Shown in pieces: positions 8,072 to 16,011 of a stretch of 64,000 bases of DNA. Source of the stretch: Streptomyces sp. NBRC 110035 (GTDB lineage: Bacteria > Actinomycetota > Actinomycetes > Streptomycetales > Streptomycetaceae); contig NZ_BBNN01000015.1 of the NCBI RefSeq assembly GCF_000829695.1, positions 434,001-498,000 on the forward strand. Reading direction: 5' to 3'. Under the pieces are notes generated by a model that searched no databases, had not been told where the DNA came from, and saw only the letters and a program-made list of their open reading frames with translations. Numbering within the stretch: position 1 is the first letter of the stretch; each line of letters starts with the position of its first letter. The position numbers and the translations under genes are program-made.

Positions 8072-8208
8072 CGAAACAGAACCGCGACGCGGACAGAGCC
8101 CACCACCTGGAAAGAGTCTGCCGGGCCTTCTCCACCAGGATCGGGCCGGAGTCAGCAAAGCGACTGGCCCGGCTCCTGGAGCGTCAACCAGGAGGAAAGA
8201 TCGAATGA
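8068..8208 (+). CDS. 46-residue peptide coupled to the rep gene
   Basis: TTG at 8068 overlaps the rep stop (TTGA), and the frame runs to TGA 8208. The peptide is basic and likely helical (LERVCRAF ... AKRLARLLERQ). In AICEs the gene after repSA is often the excisionase, but the MerR-like helix-turn-helix of Xis is not evident here. It could be a short accessory or directionality factor for the serine integrase, or a non-functional frame. The coupling and the strong terminator right after it (8215-8240) favour a real cistron. Confidence 0.4.
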   Translation: MTKQNRDADRAHHLERVCRAFSTRIGPESAKRLARLLERQPGGKIE

Positions 8209-8214
8209 GACGGC

Positions 8215-8240
8215 AAGGGGGCCTCGTGTGAGGCCCCCTT
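8215..8240. terminator. Strong bidirectional terminator between rep operon and integrase
   Basis: Perfect 11-bp arms AAGGGGGCCTC / GAGGCCCCCTT with loop GTGT, followed by a pyrimidine tract. It separates the plus-strand rep cistrons from the convergent minus-strand integrase gene. Confidence 0.85.
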
Positions 8241-8260
8241 CTCTTTCTCTGTGCTGGGGC

Positions 8261-9781
8261 TCAGGCCCAGATCGGGTTCTGCTCGATGTCGATCCTGCCG
8301 TAGTCGAAGTACCGGCCCTTCTTCGTCGCTTCCTTGATCTTGACCGCAGCAAACAGGAAGCGCATCACCGCGTTCATACGCTGGAAGTCCTCCGCCTCCC
8401 TCAACGCCTCCCAGCTCGCCCGCGCATGCGGGCCCACAAGACCGTTCAGGACCTCGGTAGTCGGCCGGACGATCATTTTGCGCTCGATCTCCGCGATGCG
8501 CGCTTCGACGGTCCTGCGCATCTCGCGGTATTCCCGGGTCTTCAGCTCCTGCTTCTGCCACATGTCCTTGAGCTCGTCGAGCTCGCGCCGGTCCCCCTCG
8601 ATAGCGGCCCGGTCCTCGTCCGACAGTTCAGAGGGCGTCGGCGCCTCCGACAGATCAAGGCGTTCAAGAAGGTTGATCGCGGCTTCGCTCACGAACTCTT
8701 CCAAGATCGGGGCGGAGACGGCCCGGTTGCAGCGTGGAATGTCGAGCCGCTGTGTGTGCTGGCAGACGTACTTGGCGCCGCTTCCTCCGGACCCACCCAT
8801 GATCTTTCCGCACCCCGTGCAGGTGACCAAGCCACGCAGCAGGTAGAACCGGCCCGGCTGCCTGCCGTTCGCCAGTCTGGCGGCCCGGTAGGCCCGGCGC
8901 TCCCGAACCTCGAGCCACATCCCCCGGTCGATGATCGCGGGCCACTCTCCGTCTCCGACCTCCTCACCACGGAACACACGGATGCCGGCGACGTGGCGGT
9001 TGTCGAGCACGTCTCGCACTCGCGGGGCAGTCCAGTTGCGCCCCTCGGCGGTCTTCTCACCCCGGTCGAACAGTTCTTTGGCCAGTTGAACCGGGCTCAC
9101 TCCGTCGAGATAGCGGGTGAAGATCTCCCGCACGATGTCGGCCTCTTCAGGGACGATCACGGTGCCGGTCTTGTCGTACCCGTAGCGTCGGCGGCCGGTG
9201 TGCGGCCTCCCGTCCTGCACGCGATCGATCATGGAGTCGATCAGTCGGCGCGACGTGTCGTCACTCGACCGGCACGCGTGCGCAACCTCAATACGCAGGA
9301 AGAAGCGGTCATCAGGGTCCGCGAGGTCACGCCGGTTCGCCTGGCCGTGCAACGTGATGTCGTGATCGTCCGCGATCTGCAAGAGCTCTTCGAGGTCGCG
9401 CGGCTGTCGCATAAGCCGGTCCGGGTGGTAGGTGAGGACGTGACGCACACGGCCCTTGCCTGCCTCGGCCAGTAGCGCATCCCACCCCGGCCGCCTGCGC
9501 TTCCGCTGCCATGCCGACCGGTTGTTGTCCACGTAGACCTGATCTTCGTCCACGACGAGCCCCAGACGATCCGCCACTTCGCGGCAGATCTTCTCCTGAC
9601 GCTCCACACCCGTCTGATCGTCGTCGTTCACATGGGAGATACGGCAGTAGATCGCCGCTGACTCTCCTGCCCAGTCGGCCCGGTGCCTCTTCGCCCGCTG
9701 CTGCGCGCCGGCCGTCTGCCTGGCCCGGAGGGCTCGCCGTAACCGGGCGTCCGTCTGCTGCTCGTCGTCGTCTTCAGCCAT
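8261..9781 (-). CDS. Large serine integrase (site-specific recombinase)
   Basis: This 506-residue protein has the order of a large serine recombinase. A resolvase catalytic domain holds the active serine in AAIYCRIS (about residue 49) and the conserved LTYHPDRLMRQPRDLEEL. Next come a recombinase domain (GRRRYGYDK ... EADIVREIFTRYLDG), a zinc-ribbon with CTGCGK and later Cys residues, and a coiled-coil near residues 400-450. Most described AICEs use tyrosine integrases at tRNA genes, so a serine enzyme implies a different target. Codon 14 is TTA (9742-9740). No Shine-Dalgarno sequence is visible before ATG 9781. The frame starts 9 bp after the stop of a truncated DUF4291 frame on the same strand. 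Confidence 0.93.
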   Translation of the reverse strand: MAEDDDEQQTDARLRRALRARQTAGAQQRAKRHRADWAGESAAIYCRISHVNDDDQTGVERQEKICREVADRLGLVVDEDQVYVDNNRSAWQRKRRRPGWDALLAEAGKGRVRHVLTYHPDRLMRQPRDLEELLQIADDHDITLHGQANRRDLADPDDRFFLRIEVAHACRSSDDTSRRLIDSMIDRVQDGRPHTGRRRYGYDKTGTVIVPEEADIVREIFTRYLDGVSPVQLAKELFDRGEKTAEGRNWTAPRVRDVLDNRHVAGIRVFRGEEVGDGEWPAIIDRGMWLEVRERRAYRAARLANGRQPGRFYLLRGLVTCTGCGKIMGGSGGSGAKYVCQHTQRLDIPRCNRAVSAPILEEFVSEAAINLLERLDLSEAPTPSELSDEDRAAIEGDRRELDELKDMWQKQELKTREYREMRRTVEARIAEIERKMIVRPTTEVLNGLVGPHARASWEALREAEDFQRMNAVMRFLFAAVKIKEATKKGRYFDYGRIDIEQNPIWA

Positions 9782-9817
9782 GAATAAAGGCTATGAGCAC
9801 TGCTTGATCCACGTCAT
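9782..9817. other. Putative right attachment junction (attR) inside DUF4291
   Basis: DUF4291 coding sequence is intact from the right up to the codons for Met-Thr-Trp-Ile-Lys (9817-9803). It then changes to Gln-Cys-Ser-stop, whereas family members continue with Pro-Ser-Phe-Leu-Trp. The crossover of the serine integrase is therefore within or next to these bases. The exact 2-bp core cannot be fixed without the left junction. Confidence 0.6.
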
Positions 9818-9952
9818 CCGGTCCCGCTGCCACTTCGCCGGGAAGCGGCCCTCCCGGGCCGCGGGCCGGCCGATCTCCGGCATGTATGCCTGATGGACGG
9901 TGATCGTGGAAGCGGTATGGCGGGCGCGGATCCGGTGCTTGGGTTCTGCCAC
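9791..9952 (-). pseudogene. DUF4291 gene, N-terminal fragment truncated by the element
   Basis: GTG 9952 opens a 53-codon frame whose product (AEPKHRIRARHTASTITVHQAY ... EGRFPAKWQRDRMTWIK) is, from memory, the start of DUF4291 proteins (Pfam PF14124). These are usually about 200 residues and continue PSFLWMMYRSGW. Only the last three residues and the stop differ, as expected when foreign DNA has been inserted. The remainder of the gene should lie at the left end of the element outside this window. The 295 bp upstream (9953-10247) contain a short palindrome CCTCCCCAGGGGAGG at about 10032 but no other gene, and must hold the original DUF4291 promoter, which now reads into the integrase. Confidence 0.8.
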
Positions 9953-10247
9953 GGTGACAGCGTGCGGACACTGTTCGATGTGCGCCACCGAATTACCGGG
10001 GGGCCCGACGGCCAATGAACCGAAGGGTCCCCCTCCCCAGGGGAGGCCCCGGCCCTCCCGGCCGGAGGTTGCCCCACGCCGACGTCTTGTGCGGCACGGA
10101 AGCCGGGTCGGCATCGGTCCCGACATCAGGGCGAGTGCCGAAGAGGGGCGGGAGGGAAGCCGATCCTGTCTCCTGGATCGCTTGAGCGTACGAATGGGCG
10201 CAGAATGCGGTAAACGGGCCCCGCGCGTCGGCGTGGGCCGCTGAGGG

Positions 10248-11330
10248 GTGACTGGTGTGCTTGATGTCCCGCTTTGGCTGTGGCTGGCGTTCGCCGCGAC
10301 CGTGGTGGTGTCGCTGGTGGTGGACCTGCTGGCCCATCGCACGGCGCACGTCATCGGCTTCAAGGAAGCCGGTGCCTGGAGCGCCCTGTGGGTGGGCCTC
10401 GCCCTGGTCTTCGGTGCGGTCGTCTTCCTGGTTCTCGGCACGACGGCGGGCACGGAGTACACCACCGCGTGGCTCCTGGAGAAGAGCCTGTCGGTCGACA
10501 ACCTCTTCGTCTTCGCCGTGATCTTCGCGTACTTCAAGGTGCCCCGCGCCTACCAGCACCGTGTGCTGTTCTTCGGTGTCATGGGCGCCCTGATCTTCCG
10601 CGGGATCTTCCTCACCCTCGGCGTCGCCGTGGTCAGCCGCTTCACCGTCGTGCTCTTCGCCTTCGCCGCCGTGCTCTTCTACAGCGCCTACAAGCTCCTC
10701 AAGGGCGAGGAGGAGAGCTTCGACCCGGGCAGGAGCTTCGCCGTACGGATGCTCCGCAGGATGATGCCGGTCCGCGACGAGTACGCCGGCACGAAGTTCT
10801 TCGTCAGGGAAGCCGGCAAACGCGTGGCCACCCCGCTCCTGGCGGTGGTGGCCGCCATCGAGGCGGCCGACCTGATCTTCGCCGTGGACAGCGTCCCCGC
10901 CGTTCTCGCCGTCAGCGACGACGCCTTCATCGTCTACACCAGCAACGCGTTCGCCATTCTCGGGCTGCGGGCCCTCTACTTCCTCCTCTCAGGGCTCTTG
11001 GACCGGTTCCACTACCTGAGCAAGGGCCTCGCGATCATCCTCGCCTTCATCGGCGTCAAGCTCGTCCTGCAGGCGGCCCACAAGACGATCAGCACCAGCG
11101 TTCCCGAGATCCCCTCACCGGTCAGCCTCGCGGTCATCGTCGTCATCCTGGCCGGTTCCGTGGCCCTCAGCCTGCTCCGGCCCCCTCCGCCCCACCCGGT
11201 GCCCGCCGGTCCGGACGAGGAGGCGGCCTCGCCACCGGAATCGGCCACCACCGGGAAACCCGGCCCGGACGCAGACGCACCCACCGAGAGGGACCGGGAC
11301 GGGAAGGAGCCGCCTCGACCGGCAGGTTGA
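10248..11330 (+). CDS. TerC/Alx-family integral membrane protein
   Basis: This 360-residue protein has eight or nine predicted membrane segments. It carries the TerC-family motifs with acidic residues inside the membrane: EKSLSVDNLFVFAVIF (about residues 81-96) and AIEAADLIFAVDSVPAVLAVS (about residues 203-223). Family members are linked to tellurite resistance, metal (Mn) export or alkaline response. The C-terminal 60 residues are a cytoplasmic Pro/Asp/Glu-rich tail. Start GTG 10248 or nearby; the gene stands alone and ends at a strong terminator. This is the first intact chromosomal gene to the right of the AICE. Confidence 0.9.
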   Translation: MTGVLDVPLWLWLAFAATVVVSLVVDLLAHRTAHVIGFKEAGAWSALWVGLALVFGAVVFLVLGTTAGTEYTTAWLLEKSLSVDNLFVFAVIFAYFKVPRAYQHRVLFFGVMGALIFRGIFLTLGVAVVSRFTVVLFAFAAVLFYSAYKLLKGEEESFDPGRSFAVRMLRRMMPVRDEYAGTKFFVREAGKRVATPLLAVVAAIEAADLIFAVDSVPAVLAVSDDAFIVYTSNAFAILGLRALYFLLSGLLDRFHYLSKGLAIILAFIGVKLVLQAAHKTISTSVPEIPSPVSLAVIVVILAGSVALSLLRPPPPHPVPAGPDEEAASPPESATTGKPGPDADAPTERDRDGKEPPRPAG

Positions 11331-11411
11331 TCCACGCCGGAGGAGGCGTGCACGTTCCCTCGGGACGTCCACCCACGGCCTCCGCCGAAGCGGGATCCGG
11401 GCCGGCAGCAG

Positions 11412-11439
11412 ACCGGGCCCTCGAGGACGAGGGCCCGGT
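11412..11439. terminator. Bidirectional terminator between terC and MFS gene
   Basis: Perfect 12-bp arms ACCGGGCCCTCG / CGAGGGCCCGGT with loop AGGA, between convergent genes ending at 11330 and 11555. Confidence 0.85.
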
Positions 11440-11554
11440 GGGGCCGAGCGGGATCCGATGAGGTCCGATGGGGTCCGGTGGGAGGGGGTGCGGCGCAGTG
11501 TGCCGCAGGGGGAGGTCCCGGAACCGGCGTGGCGTCATCCGACCCTTGCCGCGG

Positions 11555-13234
11555 TCATCGGGCGTCGACGGCCCCGGCGGCCTCCGCGTCGTCCGGCGCG
11601 GCCACGACTGCGGGTGCGGGTGCGGGTGTGGGCGTGGGGGTGGGGGTGGTGGGGTTCTTCGGTCCGCGCAGCGCGATGTGGACGAACAGCACGCCCATGA
11701 CGGCGACGCCTGCCCACATGGCCTGCTGCCATCCGTCGACGAAGGACTGCTGGGCGGCGTGGATCAGGTCCTGTGCGTGCGGGCCCGCACCGCCCGCGGC
11801 CTCGACGGCGTTGGCGATGCCTTCCCGGGCGGTGTCCGCGGCCTCCTGGGGGATGCCGTCCAGCCTGCCGTCGACAGTGCTGCGGTAGCCGGCGGACACG
11901 AGCGCGCCGAGCAGCGCGACCCCGAGCGCGGTGCCGAACTCACGGGTGACGTCGTTGAGGGCGGAGGCGACACCCTGCTTCTCGCGCGGCAGGGAGCCGG
12001 TGATGGCCTCGGTGGAGGGCGTCATCGACAGACCCGTGCCGATGCCCATGGCGAGCATGCCGGGCAGGATGGACACGTAGCCGCCGTCGGCGGAGACGAA
12101 CAGGGCCATGAGCGCCAGGCCGACGCCGGCCAGCGCGATTCCCGCGGTCATGGTCGGGCGGGCGCCGATACGTGCGGCGAGCTTGGGGGCCAGGCCGGAG
12201 GCCGTCATCATCATGACGGCCATGGGCATCAGCGCCATCGTGGAGAGCAGGCCCGACCAGCCGAGCACGGCCTGGAAGAACGGGAAGAGGACCACGGCGA
12301 TACCCGCCTGGACACCGAAGACCACCAGCAGGGTGACCGAGCCGCCGGTGAGGCCGCGCTCACGGAACAGGCGCACGTCCAGCAGGGAGGCGTCCCGGCG
12401 GCGCAGCTCCCAGGCCACGAAGCCGGCCCCGGCGGCGAGGCCGGCAGCAAGGCTGATCAGGGTCGCGACGGCGGTCCAGCCGCGCTCCGGCCCCTCCTGC
12501 AGGACGAAGACGAGCCCGACCACCGCGACGGCCGACAACAGTGCGCCGACGGTGTCGAAGGCGTGGGCGGACCTCTCCCGGGAGTTGGGAACCGACTTCA
12601 GCGTCATGGCCAGGGCGACGACCACCAGGACCACCGGCAGGACGAACAGCCACCGCCAGTCCGCGACGTCGACGAGGAGGGCGGAGAGGAACATGCCCAG
12701 GATGCCACCGCCCCCGGCGACACCGGTCCACACGCCGATCGCGTTGCCGCGCCGCTCCTCGGGGAACGTGGAGGTGATGACGGCAAGAGTGATCGGCATG
12801 ATCATCGCCGCGCCGACACCACTGGCCACGCGTGCGCCGAGCATCACCTCGGCGGTCGGGGCCAGTCCCGCCGCGATGCTCGCGACGCCGAAGACGACAA
12901 GTCCGGCGATCAGCATGGGCTTGCGGCCCAGGCGGTCGCCGATGGCGCCGAGCGGCAGCAGCAGCGCGGCCAACGCGAGGGTGTAGATGTTGATGATCCA
13001 CAGGACCGTGTTCTGCGAGGCGCCGAACTCGACGGCCAGGTGGGTCTGGGCGACGTTCAGCCCGGACACCGACGCGATGACGGCCATCAGCGCGATCGAC
13101 ACGGCGACCAGGATTGTGCGCAGCTGACGCGCATCCGGCGCGCCCCCGTCGCCCCCGTCGCCCCCGCCGGTCCCGTCGCTCCCGTCGGCGGCCGTTGCTT
13201 GCGGAGGCTGGTGTGCACTCGTGTTCGCGCTCAT
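11555..13234 (-). CDS. MFS drug-exporter (DHA2 family, 14 membrane segments)
   Basis: This 559-residue protein has about fourteen membrane segments. It shows the MFS motif A LPLGAIGDRLGRKPML after the second segment and the motif C-like glycine/proline run ASGVGAAMIMPITLAVI. This places it with proton-driven multidrug exporters of the EmrB/QacA type. The N-terminal 35 residues are Gly/Asp-rich, and the C-terminus has a Thr-Pro/Ala-Pro repeat tail. It is divergent from the XRE-cupin regulator at 13448, 213 bp away, the usual layout for an exporter and its repressor. Substrate unknown. Confidence 0.88.
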   Translation of the reverse strand: MSANTSAHQPPQATAADGSDGTGGGDGGDGGAPDARQLRTILVAVSIALMAVIASVSGLNVAQTHLAVEFGASQNTVLWIINIYTLALAALLLPLGAIGDRLGRKPMLIAGLVVFGVASIAAGLAPTAEVMLGARVASGVGAAMIMPITLAVITSTFPEERRGNAIGVWTGVAGGGGILGMFLSALLVDVADWRWLFVLPVVLVVVALAMTLKSVPNSRERSAHAFDTVGALLSAVAVVGLVFVLQEGPERGWTAVATLISLAAGLAAGAGFVAWELRRRDASLLDVRLFRERGLTGGSVTLLVVFGVQAGIAVVLFPFFQAVLGWSGLLSTMALMPMAVMMMTASGLAPKLAARIGARPTMTAGIALAGVGLALMALFVSADGGYVSILPGMLAMGIGTGLSMTPSTEAITGSLPREKQGVASALNDVTREFGTALGVALLGALVSAGYRSTVDGRLDGIPQEAADTAREGIANAVEAAGGAGPHAQDLIHAAQQSFVDGWQQAMWAGVAVMGVLFVHIALRGPKNPTTPTPTPTPAPAPAVVAAPDDAEAAGAVDAR

Positions 13235-13447
13235 GGATTCCTCGGATTCCTCTCAAAAAGGGCGTGCGGGATCGATGCCGGGGGCATGCGGGGCAGGGCT
13301 GGGCAGGGCCGGTCGTCGGGCGGATGAGGTGGTGGGCCGGTGCGGCCCGCAGGCCGGGCGCCGGTGGCGTCCTGGGCCGTGGCCCCGTCGGTTCCGCACC
13401 GGACCACTCGCAAGGACCGTAACCACGCTTTGCACCGAAGGCATACG

Positions 13448-14044
13448 ATGTTGCTCATGGCGCAAGACGATGGCGAGCTGGACAGCCTGGTACGCAAACG
13501 GATCCGGGCCCTGCGTGTGGCACAGGGCTGGTCCCTGGAGGAACTGGCCGCCCGCGCCAGTGTCAGCCAGTCCACGCTCTCCCGCATCGAGAACGGCCGG
13601 CGTCGTCTCGCGCTGGACCAGCTGGTCATCCTCGCCCGCGCCCTGGGCACGTCCCTGGACCAGCTGGTGGAGACCGCCTCCGACGACGTCGTCACCAGCC
13701 CGATGATCGACGCCGCCCACGGCCTGATGCGCTGGCCCGTAAAGGCCGATCCCGGCATGACCGTCATGCGTCAGCGCATGACCGAGCCGCCCCCCGACAA
13801 CCCCTCACGCATGCGTGCCCACCCCGGCCGCGAATGGCTCGTCGTCCTCTCCGGCACCGCGATCCTGATGCTGGGCCACCGCCGCTTCCGCGTCGAGACC
13901 CACCAGGCCGCGGAGTTCCCCACCATGCTGCCGCACGCCATCGGTGCCGAGGGCGGCCCGTGCGAGATCCTGGGCATCTTCGACCGCGACGCCCGCCGCG
14001 GCCACCAGCGCGACATCGTCGGCAAGGGCTCCGACGACGACTGA
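13448..14044 (+). CDS. XRE-family regulator with C-terminal cupin domain
   Basis: This protein has 198 residues from ATG 13448 (or 195 from ATG 13457). An earlier in-frame GTG-rich extension is unlikely because it lacks coding character. Residues 15-70 form a classical HTH_3 domain (RIRALRVAQGWSLEELAARASVSQSTLSRIENGRR). Residues about 110-185 form a cupin barrel (HPGREWLVVLSGTAILMLG) that would bind a small ligand or metal. It probably controls the divergent MFS exporter. Confidence 0.88.
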   Translation: MLLMAQDDGELDSLVRKRIRALRVAQGWSLEELAARASVSQSTLSRIENGRRRLALDQLVILARALGTSLDQLVETASDDVVTSPMIDAAHGLMRWPVKADPGMTVMRQRMTEPPPDNPSRMRAHPGREWLVVLSGTAILMLGHRRFRVETHQAAEFPTMLPHAIGAEGGPCEILGIFDRDARRGHQRDIVGKGSDDD

Positions 14045-14177
14045 GGCACAGGCGGCTCCTGTGCGCGAGTCCGCGCCGCGGTGGGCGTCTTGCGTGTCCG
14101 GCACCCCGGGCGGACACCTTCTTGCGTATACCGAAAGCGGTCATGCCGCACGCGCATGGTCGTCCTAGCGTGGGGCC

Positions 14178-15140
14178 ATGACCCACACACACGCGCACAC
14201 TCCCCACCACGGCGCGCCCCACAGCCACCACGGTCCCCACAGCCACCACGGCGACCAGGTCCTTCAGCGTGCCCCCGCCTCCGCTCCCGGCTCCGGCTCC
14301 GGCTCCGGAGCCGGAGCCGGCAGCCAGACGGAGATCCTCGACCTGGACGCGGACGTCCTCGCCGAGCACATCGCCGCCATCACCTCATGGCTGCCCGTCG
14401 AGGCGGCCCCACGCGAGATCGTGGACCTGGGCTGCGGGACGGGCACCGGCACCTTCGCCCTCCTCGACCGCTTCCCCGAAGCACACGTCACCGCCGTCGA
14501 CTCCTCGGCCGAACACCTTCACCGCCTGCGGGAGAAGGCGCGCGCCGGGGGAGTGCAGGAGCGCGTGCGCACCGTGCAGGCCGACCTCGACGCCGCCGAC
14601 TGGCCCCACCTCGGCACACCCGCTCTCGTATGGGCCTCCGCCTCGATGCACCACATGGCCGACCCCGGCCACGCCCTGCGCACCGTCCGCGACGTGCTCG
14701 CGCCCGGCGGTCTGTTCGCCGTCGTCGAGCTGGCCGGCCTCCCCCGCTTCCTGCCCGAAAGCGCACCCGGGAACCGGCCCGGCCTGGAGGACCGCTGCCA
14801 CGCCGCGACCGAGCACTTCCACGCCGAACACGTGCCCCACCGCGGTGCCGACTGGGGGCCGATGCTCACCGCGGCCGGATTCACCCTCGAAGGTGAACGC
14901 ACCCTCGCGGTGAACATCGAGGGCTCCCGCACCGAGGGCTCCCGCACCGAGGCGATCGGCCGCTACGCCCTGGCCACCCTGCAACGCGTCCGCAGTGCCG
15001 CGGCCGAAGCGCTCTCCCCCGAGGACCTCACCGCTCTCGACCAGCTCCTCGACATCACCGGCCCCCACAGCATCCTGCGCCGCACCGACCTCATGGTCCG
15101 CACCGAACGCACCGTCTGGGCCGCCCGCCGCGCGAACTGA
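14178..15140 (+). CDS. SAM-dependent methyltransferase with His-rich N-terminus
   Basis: This protein has 320 residues. The first 26 contain eleven or more histidines in short HxH/HH runs (MTHTHAHTPHHG ...), followed by a Ser-Gly/Ala-Gly linker. The class I methyltransferase domain starts near residue 55, with the SAM-binding motif I VDLGCGTGTGTFALL and the acidic motif II VTAVDSSAEHL. A later segment, ALVWASASMHHMADP, resembles a Methyltransf_12/25 acceptor region. The leader could bind Ni, Zn or Cu. Near the C-terminus a 6-residue unit EGSRTE is duplicated. It is a monocistronic gene downstream of the XRE-cupin gene; the substrate is unknown. Confidence 0.85.
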   Translation: MTHTHAHTPHHGAPHSHHGPHSHHGDQVLQRAPASAPGSGSGSGAGAGSQTEILDLDADVLAEHIAAITSWLPVEAAPREIVDLGCGTGTGTFALLDRFPEAHVTAVDSSAEHLHRLREKARAGGVQERVRTVQADLDAADWPHLGTPALVWASASMHHMADPGHALRTVRDVLAPGGLFAVVELAGLPRFLPESAPGNRPGLEDRCHAATEHFHAEHVPHRGADWGPMLTAAGFTLEGERTLAVNIEGSRTEGSRTEAIGRYALATLQRVRSAAAEALSPEDLTALDQLLDITGPHSILRRTDLMVRTERTVWAARRAN

Positions 15141-15218
15141 ACCACGCCGAGCCTTCAGGAGCCGTCGCCGCGTACCGGGACCCCGAGGCCGTGTCCCCCA
15201 GGTTGTCGTCCGTCCCGG

Positions 15219-15257
15219 CGATCGCCATGGCGATCGTCATGGCGATCGTCATGGCGG
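15219..15257. repeat. Tandem 12-nt repeat
   Basis: The unit GCGATCGTCATG (first copy GCGATCGCCATG) occurs three times in tandem in the convergent intergenic region 15141-15307. It has no gene and no obvious terminator of its own. Confidence 0.7.
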
Positions 15258-15307
15258 AGGACTCGCCGTTCCCGGCCTCCGTGACTGTCCCCGCCCGGGT
15301 TCGGCCG

Positions 15308-15718
15308 TCATGGAGCATCGACCGACGGAACACGCGCAAGCGGGACGGACCGGTGCGGCGCGACCGGGGGGTCGTCGAGAGGCGGTGGCGGGTGGCCGAG
15401 CGGAAGGCCGAGGAGCAGGAACCCGCAACCGGCGAGGTCGATGATCCGGGTCAGCGTCGTCGGCGGGTGGTGCAGCTGGAAGGTCCCACCGGCCACGGTG
15501 GTCTGCCGCGCGGCGTGGAGGAACGCGTTGAGTCCACTGCAGTCGCAGAAGGTGACGGAGGCGAGGTCGACGTCGATGGTGCGGATGCCGTCCCGCAGGC
15601 ACCCTTCCAGGGACGTGCGCGCCAACGGCGCGGATTCGAGGTCCATCTCACCGGACAGGGTGATCAGCGCCCGCGTCCCCCGGTCGTGCCGGTGGACGTT
15701 CAGCCGCGGAAGGGTCAT
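15308..15718 (-). CDS. STAS-domain anti-sigma factor antagonist
   Basis: This protein has 136 residues from ATG 15718 (MTLPRLNVHRHDRG). ATG 15733 and GTG 15766 are possible alternatives. The STAS core shows RALITLSGEMDLESAP and VDLASVTFCDCSGLNAFLHA, where the serine in DCSGLN is the expected phosphorylation site. It resembles the many RsbV/SpoIIAA-like proteins of Streptomyces that release sigma factors from anti-sigma kinases. The C-terminal 30 residues are proline-rich. It lies downstream of a small membrane protein and a DUF5994 gene on the same strand, suggesting a stress-response operon. Confidence 0.85.
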   Translation of the reverse strand: MTLPRLNVHRHDRGTRALITLSGEMDLESAPLARTSLEGCLRDGIRTIDVDLASVTFCDCSGLNAFLHAARQTTVAGGTFQLHHPPTTLTRIIDLAGCGFLLLGLPLGHPPPPLDDPPVAPHRSVPLARVPSVDAP

Positions 15719-15785
15719 GACGCCTCGCTTCATGGGGCCGGCCGTTCCTCGCGCAGTCGATGCCACAGGGGTGGAAACCGGCTGT

Positions 15786-16001
15786 TCACCTGGGGTGAGT
15801 GGTACGGCGGCGCGACGGGAAGCGGCCTCGACTCCCGTCGCGGGGGTCCCGTCGTTCGCCGCCGGCCGGCGACTCGGACCGGGCGGTGCTGTACCGGTGC
15901 ACGGCGATCCTGTCGGCGTGCTGGATGTTGAGCCGGTGGATCACGTACGCCCCCACCGCGACGAGGACCACGACGACGGCGACGGTCAGGAGGGCGTTCA
16001 T
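15786..16001 (-). CDS. Small single-span membrane protein
   Basis: This protein has 71 residues from ATG 16001 (MNALLTVAVVVVLVAVG). One N-terminal membrane segment (residues 4-22) precedes a basic, arginine-rich cytoplasmic tail. There is no family I recognise. It starts 10 bp after the stop of the DUF5994 gene and ends shortly before the STAS gene, so it is probably in the same transcript. Small size makes this call less certain. Confidence 0.55.
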   Translation of the reverse strand: MNALLTVAVVVVLVAVGAYVIHRLNIQHADRIAVHRYSTARSESPAGGERRDPRDGSRGRFPSRRRTTHPR

Positions 16002-16011
16002 GGCGGCCACC

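Larger units (their letters stand above)
1..9802. mobile_element. Actinobacterial integrative and conjugative element (AICE), right part; left end outside window
   Basis: Between 3.6 and 9.8 kb lie all modules expected of an AICE: GntR/KorSA-like repressor, FtsK-type TraSA translocase, small membrane protein, RepSA-like rolling-circle initiator and an integrase, here a large serine recombinase. The right boundary is placed near 9800, where the coding sequence of a DUF4291 gene (minus strand) changes abruptly to unrelated sequence after its Trp-Ile-Lys codons. No complementary 3' part of DUF4291 is seen in the window, so the left boundary lies beyond base 1 and the cargo genes at 1-3.2 kb are provisionally included. 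Membership of the leftmost 3 kb is inferred, not shown. Confidence 0.75.

Noticed and set aside
11468..13327. Long plus-strand frame opposite the MFS gene
   Set aside because: Antisense shadow: composition is Gly/Asp/His/Arg-rich without family similarity, while the minus strand encodes a complete 14-segment exporter.
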